A stretch of DNA of 64,000 bases from Erwinia psidii (lineage in GTDB: Bacteria; Pseudomonadota; Gammaproteobacteria; Enterobacterales; Enterobacteriaceae): NCBI RefSeq assembly GCF_003846135.1, contig NZ_RHHM01000005.1:124001-188000 (forward strand), in the 5' to 3' direction. Below the pieces are notes generated by a model. It saw nothing but the letters and a program-made list of their open reading frames with translations, had not been told where the DNA came from and made no database searches. A program made the position numbers and the translations under genes. Position 1 is the first letter of the stretch. The number at the start of each line of letters is the position of its first letter. Positions 18,333 to 28,145 of this stretch are shown in pieces.

Positions 18333-19145
18333 TCAGACCGGATGGTCCCGGCGCCATGCATCTGCGGTCAGGGCTTCACCAAAATGGCTGTTAATCAGCC
18401 GTCGGGTGAGATCGTGCAGCGGACTGGCAAGCACCTCCGCCGTACTGCCCCGTTCCACCACCTCTCCCTGATGCATCACCAAAACCTGATCGCTGATGTG
18501 TTTCATCATTCCCAAATGCTGGGTAACGTAGATATAGGCGATACCGTGTTTGTCCTGTAATTCCAGCATCAGATTGATCAGTTGTGAACGCATTGACATA
18601 TCCAGCGAGGCCAGCGCTTCGTCTGCCACAATGACTCTGGGTTGCAGGATCAGCGCGCGCGCCAGCCCTACACGCTGCTTCTGACCGGGGGCGAGCATGT
18701 GTGGGTAATAGCCTGCGTGATCGCGCAACAGACCAACCTGACGCAGCGTGGCGATAATGCGCTTTTCCCGTTCCTCCGGTGAGAGAGCGGTATTCAGTCG
18801 CAGTGGCAAATCGAGGATCTGGGCGATCCGCTGGCGGGGATTCAGCGCCGTAGAAGGGTCCTGAAAAATCATGCGGATATGCTGGCTGCGATAGCCATAA
18901 TCACCGTACTCCAGTGGATGATTATCAATCACAATATCTCCGGCCGTGGGGACCACCATGCCACTGAGCATTTTTGCCAGCGTCGATTTACCGGAGCCGT
19001 TCTCACCGATGATTGCCAGTGTCTGCCGCTCGCGAAGCATAAAACTGACCTCTTTGACCGCTTCAACATGCTGTCGTCGGAACAGGCCGGTGCGGTAGCG
19101 GTACGTTTTGCTCAGATTACGCACTTCCAGCAGGGTTTCGACCAT
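18333..19145 (-). CDS. sapF: Peptide ABC transporter ATP-binding protein SapF
   Basis: One of the two ATPases of the Sap transporter, which handles antimicrobial peptides and supports potassium uptake through Trk. 270 residues, near the E. coli length. Walker A GENGSGKS is at 47-54; the signature loop reads LAPGQKQR instead of the common LSGGQ, as in E. coli SapF; Walker B is VIVADEALASLD. The start at 19145 overlaps the sapD stop by one base (TGATG), indicating translational coupling; the longer upstream frame is rejected. Last gene of sapABCDF. Confidence 0.95.
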   Translation of the reverse strand: MVETLLEVRNLSKTYRYRTGLFRRQHVEAVKEVSFMLRERQTLAIIGENGSGKSTLAKMLSGMVVPTAGDIVIDNHPLEYGDYGYRSQHIRMIFQDPSTALNPRQRIAQILDLPLRLNTALSPEEREKRIIATLRQVGLLRDHAGYYPHMLAPGQKQRVGLARALILQPRVIVADEALASLDMSMRSQLINLMLELQDKHGIAYIYVTQHLGMMKHISDQVLVMHQGEVVERGSTAEVLASPLHDLTRRLINSHFGEALTADAWRRDHPV

Positions 19146-20137
19146 CACGAATTCTCCATGTTGAGCGGGAAGTGACAGGCGAACAGATGCGTTTTCGTAC
19201 CGGTCAGCCAGGGGCGTGCAATACAGGTTTTCTGCGCGTAGGGACAACGGGGACCAAGGCGGCATCCGGCGGGCAGATGCTCCAGAGAGGGGATCGCGCC
19301 TGGCAGCGTATTCAGGCGGCCCTTATGTGGCAAGGAGCGACCAAAATCCGGCATGGCGCGGATCAGCGCCTGGGTATAAGGATGATGCGGTGCGGCGATC
19401 AGCTCCTCACTGGGGGCGGTTTCCACCGTTTGTCCACAGTACATCACATTAATGCGATCTGCCCACTGACTGAGCATCTGCAAATCGTGACTGATCAGCA
19501 AAATGGTGGTGTTGTTGTTCTGATTCAGGCGTCTCAGCAGGCGAAATATCTGCGCCTGGGTCGTCGGTTCCATTGCGTTGGTGGGTTCGTCGGCAATCAG
19601 CAGGCGTGGCTGGTTCGCCAGGGCAATGGCGATCATCACTTTCTGGCATTCGCCTTCCGTCAGTTCGTAAGGGAAACTGCTCATAATGTCTTTATGATCT
19701 TTAATGCCGACCCGGTGCAACAGATCGATAGCCCGACGCCAGCGCCAGCGGAAGCGCTGATACCAGCGGCCTTTCCAGGTCCAACCCGGTATCGCCTGCA
19801 TCAGTTGTCGCCCGATACTTTCGGAAGGATCAAGACAGGATTGCGGTTCCTGGAAAATCATCGATACATTATTTCCCACCAGTTTGCGTCGTTCGCGGGG
19901 GGAGAGACGCAGCAAATCGATATCATTAAAACGCATCCTGTCAGCGGTGACACGCCAGTTGTCTTTGGTCACACCACAGATGGCTTTGGCAATAAGGCTT
20001 TTCCCTGAGCCGGATTCACCCACAAGGCCACGAATTTCACCCTCATTCAGGATCATATTCACCCGGTCAACCGCTTTGACCGGGCCTTCGGCGGTCATAA
20101 ATTCAATGGTCAGATTACGAATATCGAGCAGCGGCAT
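19145..20137 (-). CDS. sapD: Peptide ABC transporter ATP-binding protein SapD
   Basis: 330-residue ATPase of the Sap importer, cytoplasmic face of the inner membrane. Walker A GESGSGKS is at 40-47 and Walker [14 protein letters not shown] follows; the signature loop is LTEGECQKV, atypical but shared with SapD elsewhere. The C-terminal oligopeptide-transporter extension carries spaced Cys residues ([14 protein letters not shown]), as in OppD/DppD relatives. In E. coli this protein gives ATP-dependent support to Trk potassium channels. It begins directly after sapC and overlaps sapF by one base. Confidence 0.95.
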   Translation of the reverse strand: MPLLDIRNLTIEFMTAEGPVKAVDRVNMILNEGEIRGLVGESGSGKSLIAKAICGVTKDNWRVTADRMRFNDIDLLRLSPRERRKLVGNNVSMIFQEPQSCLDPSESIGRQLMQAIPGWTWKGRWYQRFRWRWRRAIDLLHRVGIKDHKDIMSSFPYELTEGECQKVMIAIALANQPRLLIADEPTNAMEPTTQAQIFRLLRRLNQNNNTTILLISHDLQMLSQWADRINVMYCGQTVETAPSEELIAAPHHPYTQALIRAMPDFGRSLPHKGRLNTLPGAIPSLEHLPAGCRLGPRCPYAQKTCIARPWLTGTKTHLFACHFPLNMENS

Positions 20138-21028
20138 TTATTCCACTCCCGCAACAATGGCCCGGCGAATGCCGTCACCTAACAGATTGATAATCAGCAC
20201 GCTCAGCATAATCGCGGCGCCCGGGAGCATCACCGTCCAGGGAGCTACATAGATCAGCTCCAGTGCATCTCCCAGCATGGCACCCCATTCCGGTGAGGGC
20301 AACTGCGCCCCAAGATCGAGAAAACCCAGCGCGGCAATATCGAGAATAGCGATGGACAAGGCGCGGGTAAACTCGCTCACCAGCAACGCAAGAATATTGG
20401 GAAAAATAGCGTGGCAAAGAATATTCCAGCTGCTGGCACCATCCAGACGGGCGGCAACAACATAATCTTTTTCCAGCTCATCATGGACGGCACTGTAGAT
20501 GGACCGCACCAGACGTGGAATGATCGCCAGAAAAACCGCCAGCAGGGCATGTTCCAGCTTTGGTCCCAGAAAGGCGACCACGACGATCGCCAGCAACAGC
20601 GACGGAATAGACAACAGCGTGTCGAGGATATGGTTCATCACTGCTGAACGCAGACCGCGAGTCAGCCCGGCAAGCGTACCCAGTACCGTGGCAAACAGTG
20701 CCGCAAGCAGCGTGACCAGAATGGCTGAACCGACGGTGGGGGCTGCACCGCTCAGCAGGCGGCTGAGCACATCGCGGCCGAGATCGTCAGTGCCCAGGAA
20801 GAAAGAGACATCACCGTAGCGTGACCATGAAGGGGGCTGCAACTGGTACCCGAGGAACTGCTGATCCAGGCCGTAAGGTGCCAGCAGGCGGCCAAACAGA
20901 CAGATCAGCATCAGCGCGATAAAGGCATAAAAGCCGACCATCGCGGTGGTGTCACGATAAAAAAGCCGCCAGGTGTGACGTAAAGGACTGGGCAGCCGTT
21001 TCTCGGCGTATATGTCAACGGAGGGCAT
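20138..21028 (-). CDS. sapC: Peptide ABC transporter permease SapC
   Basis: Inner-membrane permease, 296 residues, with about six hydrophobic segments and the binding-protein-dependent transport motif for ATPase contact ([20 protein letters not shown]). Conserved segment [20 protein letters not shown] matches E. coli SapC. The start lies 14 bases inside sapB, and the stop is adjacent to the sapD start, so the operon is tightly coupled. Confidence 0.95.
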   Translation of the reverse strand: MPSVDIYAEKRLPSPLRHTWRLFYRDTTAMVGFYAFIALMLICLFGRLLAPYGLDQQFLGYQLQPPSWSRYGDVSFFLGTDDLGRDVLSRLLSGAAPTVGSAILVTLLAALFATVLGTLAGLTRGLRSAVMNHILDTLLSIPSLLLAIVVVAFLGPKLEHALLAVFLAIIPRLVRSIYSAVHDELEKDYVVAARLDGASSWNILCHAIFPNILALLVSEFTRALSIAILDIAALGFLDLGAQLPSPEWGAMLGDALELIYVAPWTVMLPGAAIMLSVLIINLLGDGIRRAIVAGVE

Positions 21029-21980
21029 ACCATTCCTTATGCTTAAGTGGATTCGTCATTGCACCCAGAATATCAGCCAGCACATTAACGCTGATTACCA
21101 TGCCGCCGATCACCATCACCCCCGCAGAAATCGCGGCATAATCCTGCTGACGAATGGCATCCACCAGCCAGTGGCCAAGACCCGGCCAGCTGAACACCAC
21201 TTCGGTGATCATCGCCAGCGTCAGCATGGTGGAGAACTGCAACCCCAGACGAGGAATGACCGGTGGCAGCGCGTTATGCAACACATGGCGGCGGATAATG
21301 CCCGGCAGGGAAAGCCCTCTGGTGGTGGCGGCTTTAATGTAGTTCTGTTCCATCACTTCCCGCGTGCTGATACGCAGAAGACGCACCACTTCGGTGGTCG
21401 GCGCAAGGGCCAGAGTAGTGACGGGCAGGATCAGATGGCGAACTGCACTGATTAACATTTCATCCCGCCACGGCGAATGACTGAGCCAGGCATCTAACAG
21501 CGAAAACCCGGTGATGCTTTTTACCGGATAAAGCAGATCGAAGCGACCGGATACCGGCAACCAGCCCAGATTGAGCGAAAAAAGCAGCGTCAGTAGCAGC
21601 GCCAGCCAGAATACCGGCATGGAAAAACCCAGCAGGGCAAAACCACTGATGAGCCGATCCGGCCAGCGGTTGTACATCACCCCGGCGGTGATCCCCAGTG
21701 GAATACCTGTCAGCATTGCCAGGGTAAAGGCCATAATGCACAGTTCGAGGGTGGCGGGAAACACTTCGCGTAGCTGGCCGCCAATCGGCTCGCCGTTAAC
21801 CGTTGATACACCAAAATCAAACTGGAACAGTCCCTTATACCAGAACAGCATGGCATCGCTCAGTGAAGCTCCCTGTAATGGGGCGTGAGGTGTGAAAAAG
21901 CACAGGCTGAAACCGACCAGGGTTAACATCAGCAATGTGACCAGCCACAGCACCAGACGTCGCAGTGCGTAAATTACCAT
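21015..21980 (-). CDS. sapB: Peptide ABC transporter permease SapB
   Basis: Inner-membrane permease, 321 residues, starting [19 protein letters not shown], a first membrane helix typical of DppB/OppB-type permeases. The ATPase-contact motif is [20 protein letters not shown]. It overlaps sapA by seven bases and sapC by fourteen. It pairs with SapC to form the channel. Confidence 0.95.
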   Translation of the reverse strand: MVIYALRRLVLWLVTLLMLTLVGFSLCFFTPHAPLQGASLSDAMLFWYKGLFQFDFGVSTVNGEPIGGQLREVFPATLELCIMAFTLAMLTGIPLGITAGVMYNRWPDRLISGFALLGFSMPVFWLALLLTLLFSLNLGWLPVSGRFDLLYPVKSITGFSLLDAWLSHSPWRDEMLISAVRHLILPVTTLALAPTTEVVRLLRISTREVMEQNYIKAATTRGLSLPGIIRRHVLHNALPPVIPRLGLQFSTMLTLAMITEVVFSWPGLGHWLVDAIRQQDYAAISAGVMVIGGMVISVNVLADILGAMTNPLKHKEWYALR

Positions 21981-23605
21981 GATGATTTCTCCCCACCGTT
22001 GTCCCGCCAGACGCCGGCAAATGAAGCGTTACCGAACGGACTGAGTATCAAACCGTGAATATCATAGCGGTAAGCCTGAAGTCGCAGTGAGGAAGCCAAC
22101 GGCAGGACTGGCAGCGCCTGTGCCAGTAACCTCTGTGCGCGATCGTAATATTCAATGCGCGACGCTAACTGCTGAGAGCGCAATGCGTTATACAACGTCT
22201 CATCAAAAGCCGTATCACACCAGTGGGCGAAATTGGTCTGGGAACCCGCAGCGGCACAGCTTAGCAGGGGGCGGAGAAAACTGTCAGGATCGTTACTGTC
22301 CGTGGACCAGCCTGTGAGCGTCAAATCATGGTTTACCGTCATCAGCCGGGCTTCCTGGAAGCGGCCCTCGACCGGAACGATAGTCACCCGGACGCCAACC
22401 TGGGCAAGATCGGCCTGGATCAGTTCAGCTGTTTTCAGCGGACTTGGGTTCCACGATTGTGACGCAGAGGGCACCCACATGGTCAGATGCAGATGATTAA
22501 CCCCCAGCGACTGCAACTGCTGACGGGACTTTTGCGGATTATATTCCGTCACTTTAACGTTATTGTTAAACGCCCACGACGCGCGAGGCAGGATCGAGGC
22601 GGCAGTCTCCGCCGTGCCATAATAGATAGACTCCATCAGACGTTCATTGTTGATCGCAAGTGCCAACGCCTGACGTACCGCGGGTTGGTCCAGCGGTGCT
22701 TTTCGGGTGTTAAAGGCCAGATAGGCAATATTCATCCCAGGGCGAAGCGTCAGACGCAGACGGGGATCGTTACGCAGTACCGAGATCTGACTGGCGGCCG
22801 GGTAGGCCAGCACATCGCACTCACCGGTCAGCAACTTTGACAGACGGCCCGTTCCACCCGCGCCCATATCGATCACCACCTGCTGCATTCGCGGCAATCC
22901 TTTCCAGTAGGAAGGATTACGCGCCAGCCGAATATACTGGCCGGTGCGATACTGACTCAGCTGAAACGGGCCAGTACCGACAGGCTGACGATCCAGCTGT
23001 TCCTGGCTATCGGCTCTGGTCAGTTGGGCGGCATATTCGGCGGAAAGTACCGGGGCGTAATGGGTAGCCAGATGCCAGAGGAAGGAGGCATCCGGGCTGT
23101 TAAGCCGGATATCGACGGTATAGTTATCGCGCTTCTTTACACTCTGCACCGTATCGGCAAATTGCAGGCTGTCAAAGTAGGGATAGCTGCCACCGTTGAC
23201 ATTATGCCAGGCCGAGTGGCGATCAAAAATGCGTTGAAAACTGAATACCACATCGTCTGCGTTCAGTAAGCGGGTGGGGGAAAACCAGTTCGTTTTTTGA
23301 AAGGCGACATCGTGGCGCAAATGAAAACGGTAAGTTGCACCATCATCCAACACCTCCCAGCGTTCAGCCAGTTCAGGAATTAAGCGGTAGGTATAGGGAT
23401 CGACATCCAGCAGCCGGTCATACAGCTGGGCGGCCAGGGTATCCACCACCAAACCGCCACTTACCTTCTGTGGATTAAAGGTGGTCACGGTGCCATTAAC
23501 ACAATAGACAAAGCCGCTCTGACGGATATCGTCCGGCGGTGATGGCCAGGCTGACGCGCTGAACATGCTCAGGCCCAGCAGAAGGGAAGATATAAATATG
23601 CGCAT
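21974..23605 (-). CDS. sapA: Periplasmic peptide-binding protein SapA
   Basis: Solute-binding protein of the Sap system, cluster 5 type (oligopeptide/dipeptide). 543 residues with a signal peptide ([19 protein letters not shown], cleaved before WPSPPDD). Mature segments such as [16 protein letters not shown] and [21 protein letters not shown] match E. coli SapA (547). In pathogens SapA binds antimicrobial peptides and haem. It is first gene of the operon; its promoter must lie within 23606-23949, back to back with the small RNA gene there. Confidence 0.94.
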   Translation of the reverse strand: MRIFISSLLLGLSMFSASAWPSPPDDIRQSGFVYCVNGTVTTFNPQKVSGGLVVDTLAAQLYDRLLDVDPYTYRLIPELAERWEVLDDGATYRFHLRHDVAFQKTNWFSPTRLLNADDVVFSFQRIFDRHSAWHNVNGGSYPYFDSLQFADTVQSVKKRDNYTVDIRLNSPDASFLWHLATHYAPVLSAEYAAQLTRADSQEQLDRQPVGTGPFQLSQYRTGQYIRLARNPSYWKGLPRMQQVVIDMGAGGTGRLSKLLTGECDVLAYPAASQISVLRNDPRLRLTLRPGMNIAYLAFNTRKAPLDQPAVRQALALAINNERLMESIYYGTAETAASILPRASWAFNNNVKVTEYNPQKSRQQLQSLGVNHLHLTMWVPSASQSWNPSPLKTAELIQADLAQVGVRVTIVPVEGRFQEARLMTVNHDLTLTGWSTDSNDPDSFLRPLLSCAAAGSQTNFAHWCDTAFDETLYNALRSQQLASRIEYYDRAQRLLAQALPVLPLASSLRLQAYRYDIHGLILSPFGNASFAGVWRDNGGEKSSW

Positions 23606-23777
23606 TGAGTTATCTGGGTATCAGGCAATCCTCACAGTGTATCGTACTCTGCGGCCTCGCCCCAAATTTGGCGGTAAACTGTCTGGTTTTCATCCGTTCC
23701 GGGGGTTGTATTGTTATCAGTTGTACACAATACACCCAGTACCATTATGGAAATGAGAAAAATTCTCAACAAACAGC

Positions 23778-23812
23778 TTTACAAGTGGTATTGCGAATGA
23801 TTATTATTCATC
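23778..23812 (+). promoter_or_regulatory. Sigma-70 promoter with Fur box
   Basis: TTTACA (23778-23783), an 18-base spacer and TATTAT (23802-23807) each match consensus at five of six positions. GAATGATTATTATTCATC (23795-23812) is an inverted repeat close to the Fur consensus and covers the -10 box, predicting repression by iron-loaded Fur. The start point falls near 23814. Confidence 0.75.
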
Positions 23813-23813
23813 T

Positions 23814-23902
23814 GCACTTCAACGGTGGCTCTGCCGAAGAAGAGCACGACATTGCTCACATTGCTTCCAGTATTTTTAGCCCGCTATCCGCGGGCTTTTT
23901 TT
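23814..23902 (+). ncRNA. ryhB: RyhB-type iron-responsive small RNA
   Basis: A roughly 89-nt transcript from the Fur-box promoter to a strong terminator. Positions 23844-23874 repeat the highly conserved core of enterobacterial RyhB, including CACATTGCTTCCAGTATT, the part that pairs with targets such as sodB and sdhC. The 5' stem (about 23824-23836) differs from E. coli, and the terminator stem is AGCCCGC/GCGGGCT plus seven T. RyhB is Hfq-dependent and lowers non-essential iron-protein synthesis under iron starvation. The location, between sapA and pspF, is unlike E. coli, where ryhB lies near yhhY, so this may be the sole copy moved or a paralogue. Confidence 0.88.
23878..23902 (+). terminator. 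Terminator of the RyhB-type RNA
   Basis: AGCCCGC, loop TATCC, GCGGGCT, then a T-run. No protein gene precedes it on this strand; it forms the 3' end of the small RNA. Confidence 0.88.
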
Positions 23903-23949
23903 ATGCCCTGACTAAGTACGGTTTTGATCTCTGACGACGTACAATCCTG

Positions 23950-24945
23950 TTACTCCGCGCTGGGTTTCACATCAACGCTGTGTTTCTTCATCATTGCACG
24001 CAGCTGGTGATAGGTCAGACCAAGCAGCTCTGCGGCACGACGCTGGTTAAAGCGTGACTGATGCAGGCTTTTTTCCAGCAGCGCTTTCTCCTGCTGGTTC
24101 TGCCAGCGACGCAGGTCAAGGGGAAGGGTGGGATGCCGATTGTCAGCGCATTGAACGTTCTGTGTGACCTGCTGGCGCCGGAAAGGATTGAGAATAATAT
24201 TATCCAGCGCCTGATCGGTGGTGCTGTGGCGATAAACTGAACGCTCCACCACGTTTTTCAGCTCCCGAACGTTGCCCGGCCAGCCATAGTCCAGCAGTGT
24301 CTGGCGGGCGGAGGCTGAAAACCCGGGAAAGAGTGGCAGCCCCAGCTCACGACTCATCTGGATAGCAAAGTGTTCCGCCAGCAACAGAATATCGTTGCGT
24401 CGTTCCCGTAAGGGAGGCAGCTGTACCACATCGAACGCCAGACGATCGAGCAGATCGGCGCGGAATTTTCCCTGTTGCGCCAGCAACGGCAAATCGTCAT
24501 TGGTGGCACATACCAGTCTGACACTGACCTGTAACGGCTGGCTGCCCCCCACGCGCTCCAGCTGGCCGTACTCGATCACCCGCAGCAGTTTTTCCTGTAC
24601 CAGCATCGGTGCGGTGGCCAGTTCATCGAGGAACAGTGTGCCGCCGTCGGCGCGCTCGAAACGGCCAAGGTGACGTTTTTGCGCCCCGGTAAACGCGCCG
24701 GCTTCATGGCCGAACAGCTCAGAATCAAGCAGGCTCTCATTCAGGGCAGCACAGTTCAGTGAAATAAAAGGTCCCTGCCAGCGTTCAGACAAATAGTGCA
24801 GACGGCTGGCAATCAGCTCTTTTCCCGTTCCCCGCTCACCGGTCACCAGTACAGGCTTGTTTAACACTGCCACGCGGGAAACCTGCTCCAGCACTTCAAG
24901 AAAATTGTTCGACTCACCTAACAGACTGTCGTTAAATTCACTCAT
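23950..24945 (-). CDS. pspF: Phage shock operon activator PspF
   Basis: Sigma-54 enhancer-binding activator of pspA. 331 residues, only an AAA+ domain and a C-terminal helix-turn-helix, no sensory domain, as in E. coli. Walker A GERGTGKE is at 36-43, the sigma-54 contact loop GAFTGA at 83-88 and Walker B FLDE at about 105-108. The DNA-binding helix is RAAELLGLTYHQLRAM. PspA inhibits it by direct binding. The start at 24945 is chosen by GGTGA spacing and by the family N-terminus; an ATG four codons upstream is less likely. Divergent from pspABCD. Confidence 0.95.
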   Translation of the reverse strand: MSEFNDSLLGESNNFLEVLEQVSRVAVLNKPVLVTGERGTGKELIASRLHYLSERWQGPFISLNCAALNESLLDSELFGHEAGAFTGAQKRHLGRFERADGGTLFLDELATAPMLVQEKLLRVIEYGQLERVGGSQPLQVSVRLVCATNDDLPLLAQQGKFRADLLDRLAFDVVQLPPLRERRNDILLLAEHFAIQMSRELGLPLFPGFSASARQTLLDYGWPGNVRELKNVVERSVYRHSTTDQALDNIILNPFRRQQVTQNVQCADNRHPTLPLDLRRWQNQQEKALLEKSLHQSRFNQRRAAELLGLTYHQLRAMMKKHSVDVKPSAE

Positions 24946-25040
24946 GAAATTCACCATTTTTTAGTGATTCAGACCACATTATCCCAGCGCAATGCCGATG
25001 TAAAGATAATTAAATCAATAAAATCATGATGATAAAAATA

Positions 25041-25056
25041 TGGCACGTAATTTGAA
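25041..25056 (+). promoter_or_regulatory. Sigma-54 promoter of pspABCD
   Basis: TGGCACGTAATTTGAA carries the -24 TGGCACG element; the -12 part is TTGAA instead of TTGCA. It is 61 bases before pspA. Upstream (24960-25035) is AT-rich with an IHF-like AATCAATAAAATC stretch, in agreement with the known IHF and PspF upstream sites of this promoter. Confidence 0.8.
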
Positions 25057-25116
25057 TAAATATGACCAGCGCATCGCGCCATCAGATCAGACTAGTAAGT
25101 AATGAGGATTTTAATT

Positions 25117-25782
25117 ATGGGTATTTTTTCTCGTTTTGCCGATATCGTTAACGCCAATATCAACGCTTTGCTGGAGAAAGCTGAAGATCCGCAAAAACTG
25201 GTTCGCCTGATGATTCAGGAAATGGAAGACACCCTTGTGGAAGTCCGCTCCACTTCCGCCAGAGCGCTGGCGGAAAAGAAACAGCTGCTGCGTCGTATCA
25301 GCCAGGCGGAAACCCAGCAGTCGGAATGGCAGGAAAAAGCTGAACTGGCACTGCGTCGTGACAAAGACGATCTGGCCCGTGCCGCACTGATCGAAAAACA
25401 GAAACTGACTGAACTTACCGCCTCCCTGAAAAGTGAAGTGGAGCAGGTTGAAGAGACGCTGACCCGGATGAAAAGCGAAATTGGTGAGCTGGAGAAAAAA
25501 CTTGGCGAAACCCGGGCTCGTCAGCAGGCACTGTCACTGCGTCATCAGGCTGCCTCATCTTCACGCGACGTCCGTCGTCAGTTGGACAACGGAAAGATCG
25601 ATCAGGCGATGGCGCGGTTTGAATCTTTTGAACGTCGTATCGACCACATGGAAGCCGAAGCTGAAAGTCAGCGTTTCGGCAAACAGAAAACGCTGGATCA
25701 GCAGTTTGCCGATCTGCAGGCCGATGATGAAATCGGTGAACAGTTGGCGGCGTTAAAAGCCAAAATCAACCGCAGCGAGTAA
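25117..25782 (+). CDS. pspA: Phage shock protein A
   Basis: Peripheral inner-membrane protein of the ESCRT-III/Vipp1 superfamily, 221 residues, mainly long coiled coil (about residues 25-185). It binds stressed membranes to preserve the proton gradient and also inhibits PspF. Start [21 protein letters not shown] matches E. coli, including the N-terminal amphipathic helix; the five codons upstream are excluded, with GAGGA at correct spacing before 25117. First gene of the operon under the sigma-54 promoter. Confidence 0.96.
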   Translation: MGIFSRFADIVNANINALLEKAEDPQKLVRLMIQEMEDTLVEVRSTSARALAEKKQLLRRISQAETQQSEWQEKAELALRRDKDDLARAALIEKQKLTELTASLKSEVEQVEETLTRMKSEIGELEKKLGETRARQQALSLRHQAASSSRDVRRQLDNGKIDQAMARFESFERRIDHMEAEAESQRFGKQKTLDQQFADLQADDEIGEQLAALKAKINRSE

Positions 25783-25842
25783 TGCGATTTAAACCAGCCA
25801 TGAGCGAATGTCGTTATCAGGGCTGAATTGCAAGGAGAGTCA

Positions 25843-26073
25843 ATGAGCGCGTTATTTCTGGCCATTCCACTGACAATATTTGTACTGTTTGTGGCACCGA
25901 TCTGGTTATGGCTTCATTACAGCAACCGCCAGAACGGCGGCAACGATGATTTATCACCTGCAGAGCGCAAACGGCTGCAACAGCTTACCACGGAGGCCGC
26001 CAGAATGCGTGAACGTATCCAGGCGCTGGAAGAGATCCTGGATGCTGAGCACCCTAACTGGAGGCAGCAATGA
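25843..26073 (+). CDS. pspB: Phage shock protein B
   Basis: A 76-residue inner-membrane protein with one N-terminal membrane helix (LFLAIPLTIFVLFVAPIWLW) and a cytoplasmic coiled coil (RMRERIQALEEILD). With PspC it senses envelope stress and releases PspF from PspA. AAGGAGAG precedes the ATG at 25843. The stop overlaps the pspC start (ATGA). Confidence 0.95.
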   Translation: MSALFLAIPLTIFVLFVAPIWLWLHYSNRQNGGNDDLSPAERKRLQQLTTEAARMRERIQALEEILDAEHPNWRQQ

Positions 26074-26423
26074 CAGGGGGCAAAAAACTGTACCGCATTC
26101 CGGCGCGGGGTAAGCTAAAAGGGGTTTGCGCCGGAATAGCTGACTACCTGGATATCCCGGTGCGACTGGTGCGGGTGATTGTGGTGCTGTCGCTGTTTTT
26201 CGGTTTGTTTATGTTTACCCTTATTGTTTATTTCGTGCTGGCTTTCGTACTGGATGAGCAGCCGGAGGAGATTTTCGCTCAACATGACAGCGCGCCCTCG
26301 GCCCATCAGCTGCTGGATCGACTGGACACAGAACTCTGCAATGGAGAACGCAGCCTGCGTGAAATTGAGCGTTATGTCACCTCAGAAACGTTCAGCGTTC
26401 GCAGCCGTTTCCGCCAGCTTTAA
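26070..26423 (+). CDS. pspC: Phage shock protein C
   Basis: A 117-residue membrane sensor with the PspC domain: LYRIPARGKLKGVCAGIADY followed by DIPVRLVRVI and a long hydrophobic helix (VVLSLFFGLFMFTLIVYFVL). It partners PspB. The start overlaps the pspB stop by four bases, indicating coupling. Confidence 0.95.
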   Translation: MTGGKKLYRIPARGKLKGVCAGIADYLDIPVRLVRVIVVLSLFFGLFMFTLIVYFVLAFVLDEQPEEIFAQHDSAPSAHQLLDRLDTELCNGERSLREIERYVTSETFSVRSRFRQL

Positions 26424-26434
26424 CTGTCACTGTC

Positions 26435-26450
26435 GGCCCGTCTGCGGGCC
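26435..26450 (+). terminator. Hairpin between pspC and pspD (possible attenuator)
   Basis: GGCCCG, loop TCTG, CGGGCC, then TTATTCT. A compact GC stem with an imperfect T-run that could reduce read-through into pspD or protect the upstream mRNA end. Confidence 0.45.
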
Positions 26451-26474
26451 TTATTCTCCCTGAGGAGTACTGCG

Positions 26475-26699
26475 ATGCGAAACGGCTATGCCGCGGTCCG
26501 AAGCCATGTCACACCGCTACTGAAAAAAACCGGTAAATTTGTTTTAATCGGCGTACTCACTTATGGTCCGGTGGGGCTGACCGGCCTGTTGGTGAAATCG
26601 GTAGCACGTCGGCCGCTCAAAATAGCGCTGGCATGGGCGCTGGAGCCGTTGCTACGGCGCGTCATACAGGTGGCAACTTCTCGCTGGTATAAACCCTGA
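26475..26699 (+). CDS. pspD: Phage shock protein D
   Basis: A 74-residue accessory Psp protein, close in size to E. coli PspD (73). Conserved segments are KTGKFVLIGVLTYGPVGLTG and the basic SVARRPLKIALAWALEPLLRR. It is predicted to be a peripheral inner-membrane protein of unknown detailed role. GAGGAGT precedes the ATG. No pspE follows; ycjX comes next. Confidence 0.9.
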   Translation: MRNGYAAVRSHVTPLLKKTGKFVLIGVLTYGPVGLTGLLVKSVARRPLKIALAWALEPLLRRVIQVATSRWYKP

Positions 26700-26747
26700 G
26701 TCTGCTCAGGAGGGCTGTAAACGGATGCACAACTGAAAAGGCAAGTG

Positions 26748-28145
26748 ATGAGACGACTCCAGAATGAATTATTGTCATTGGTCAACCGGAGCGCGGATCG
26801 CCACCTGCGCCTTGCTGTTACCGGTCTCAGCCGCAGTGGCAAAACGGCTTTTATTACCTCTCTCGTCAATCAGCTGCTGAATGTTAATACGGGTGCGCGA
26901 TTGCCGATGTTTTCTGCGGTGCGTGAACAACGTCTGCTGGGCGTTAAGCGCATGCCACAACGGGATATGGGGATCCCGCGCTTCACTTACGATCAGGGGA
27001 TAGCACAGCTGTACGCCACCCCCCCGGCCTGGCCGACGCCGACACACGGCGTCAGTGAAATATGTCTGGCGCTGCGTTTCCGTTCACAGGGATCCTTGCT
27101 GCGTCACTTCAGGGACACATCCACGCTTTGGCTCGATATTGTCGATTATCCCGGCGAATGGCTGCTTGACTTGCCGATGCTGGCACAGGACTACTTCAGC
27201 TGGTCACGACAGATGACCGGACTGCTGCACGGCGACCGTGCCCATTGGTCGACAGAGTGGCAGCAACTGTGTGAGGGCCTGGATCCTTTCGCCCCGGCAG
27301 ATGAGAACCGTCTGGCAGAGATAGCCGCCGCGTGGACCGACTATCTGCATAAATGCAAACGGGAAGGCATGCACTTTATTCAGCCGGGCCGCTTTGTGCT
27401 GCCGGGCGAGATGGTGGGCGCCCCGGCATTGCAATTTTTTCCCTGGCTAAAGCCGGATGAAGTCGGTGCTTCACGGCTGGCACAGGCCACTGACACCAGC
27501 AATATTGGCATGCTGCGCGCCCGCTATAACTATTACTGTCAGCATGTAGTAAAAGGTTTTTATAAAAACTATTTTCTGCGTTTCGACCGACAGATCGTGC
27601 TGGTTGACTGCCTGCAACCGCTCAACAGCGGGCCGCAGGCCTTTAACGATATGCAACTTGCACTGACCCAGCTGATGCAGAGTTTTTCCTACGGCCAGCG
27701 GACACTGTTCCGCCGCCTGTTTTCACCGGTTATTGACAAGCTGCTGTTTGCCGCCACCAAGTCCGATCACGTTACCAGCGATCAGCACGCTAACCTGGTG
27801 TCCCTGTTGCAACAGCTGGTACAGGATGCATGGCAGCATGCGGCATTTGAAGGTATCAACATGAAGTGCATCGGACTGGCTTCGGTGCAGGCAACGCAAA
27901 GCGGTGTGGTGGATCATCAGGGTGATAAACTGCCTGCACTACGCGGACACCGGCTCGAAGATAACCAGCCGCTGACCTTTTACCCCGGAGAAGTGCCACC
28001 ACGTCTGCCGGCTGATGATTTCTGGCAGCAGCAGGGCTTTCATTTTGAGCAGTTCCGGCCACAGCGACCGGATATTGATCGTCCACTGCCGCATATTCGT
28101 CTGGATACCGCACTGGAGTTTTTACTGGGAGATAAACTGCGATGA
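26748..28145 (+). CDS. ycjX: YcjX family stress GTPase
   Basis: A 465-residue P-loop protein (DUF463), same length as E. coli YcjX, whose gene follows the psp operon there too. Walker A is GLSRSGKT (26-33). The Psp regulon includes ycjXF in E. coli. YcjX-type proteins bind and hydrolyse GTP; cellular target unknown. The ATG at 26748 is preferred to the adjoining GTG at 26745, with AAAAGG upstream. Its stop overlaps ycjF (ATGA). Confidence 0.93.
   Translation: MRRLQNELLSLVNRSADRHLRLAVTGLSRSGKTAFITSLVNQLLNVNTGARLPMFSAVREQRLLGVKRMPQRDMGIPRFTYDQGIAQLYATPPAWPTPTHGVSEICLALRFRSQGSLLRHFRDTSTLWLDIVDYPGEWLLDLPMLAQDYFSWSRQMTGLLHGDRAHWSTEWQQLCEGLDPFAPADENRLAEIAAAWTDYLHKCKREGMHFIQPGRFVLPGEMVGAPALQFFPWLKPDEVGASRLAQATDTSNIGMLRARYNYYCQHVVKGFYKNYFLRFDRQIVLVDCLQPLNSGPQAFNDMQLALTQLMQSFSYGQRTLFRRLFSPVIDKLLFAATKSDHVTSDQHANLVSLLQQLVQDAWQHAAFEGINMKCIGLASVQATQSGVVDHQGDKLPALRGHRLEDNQPLTFYPGEVPPRLPADDFWQQQGFHFEQFRPQRPDIDRPLPHIRLDTALEFLLGDKLR

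Noticed and set aside
23797..23934. 45-codon plus-strand frame starting with ATG ATT ATT ATT
   Set aside because: It covers the -10 box, the Fur box, the RyhB-type RNA and its terminator, so the RNA explains the sequence better.
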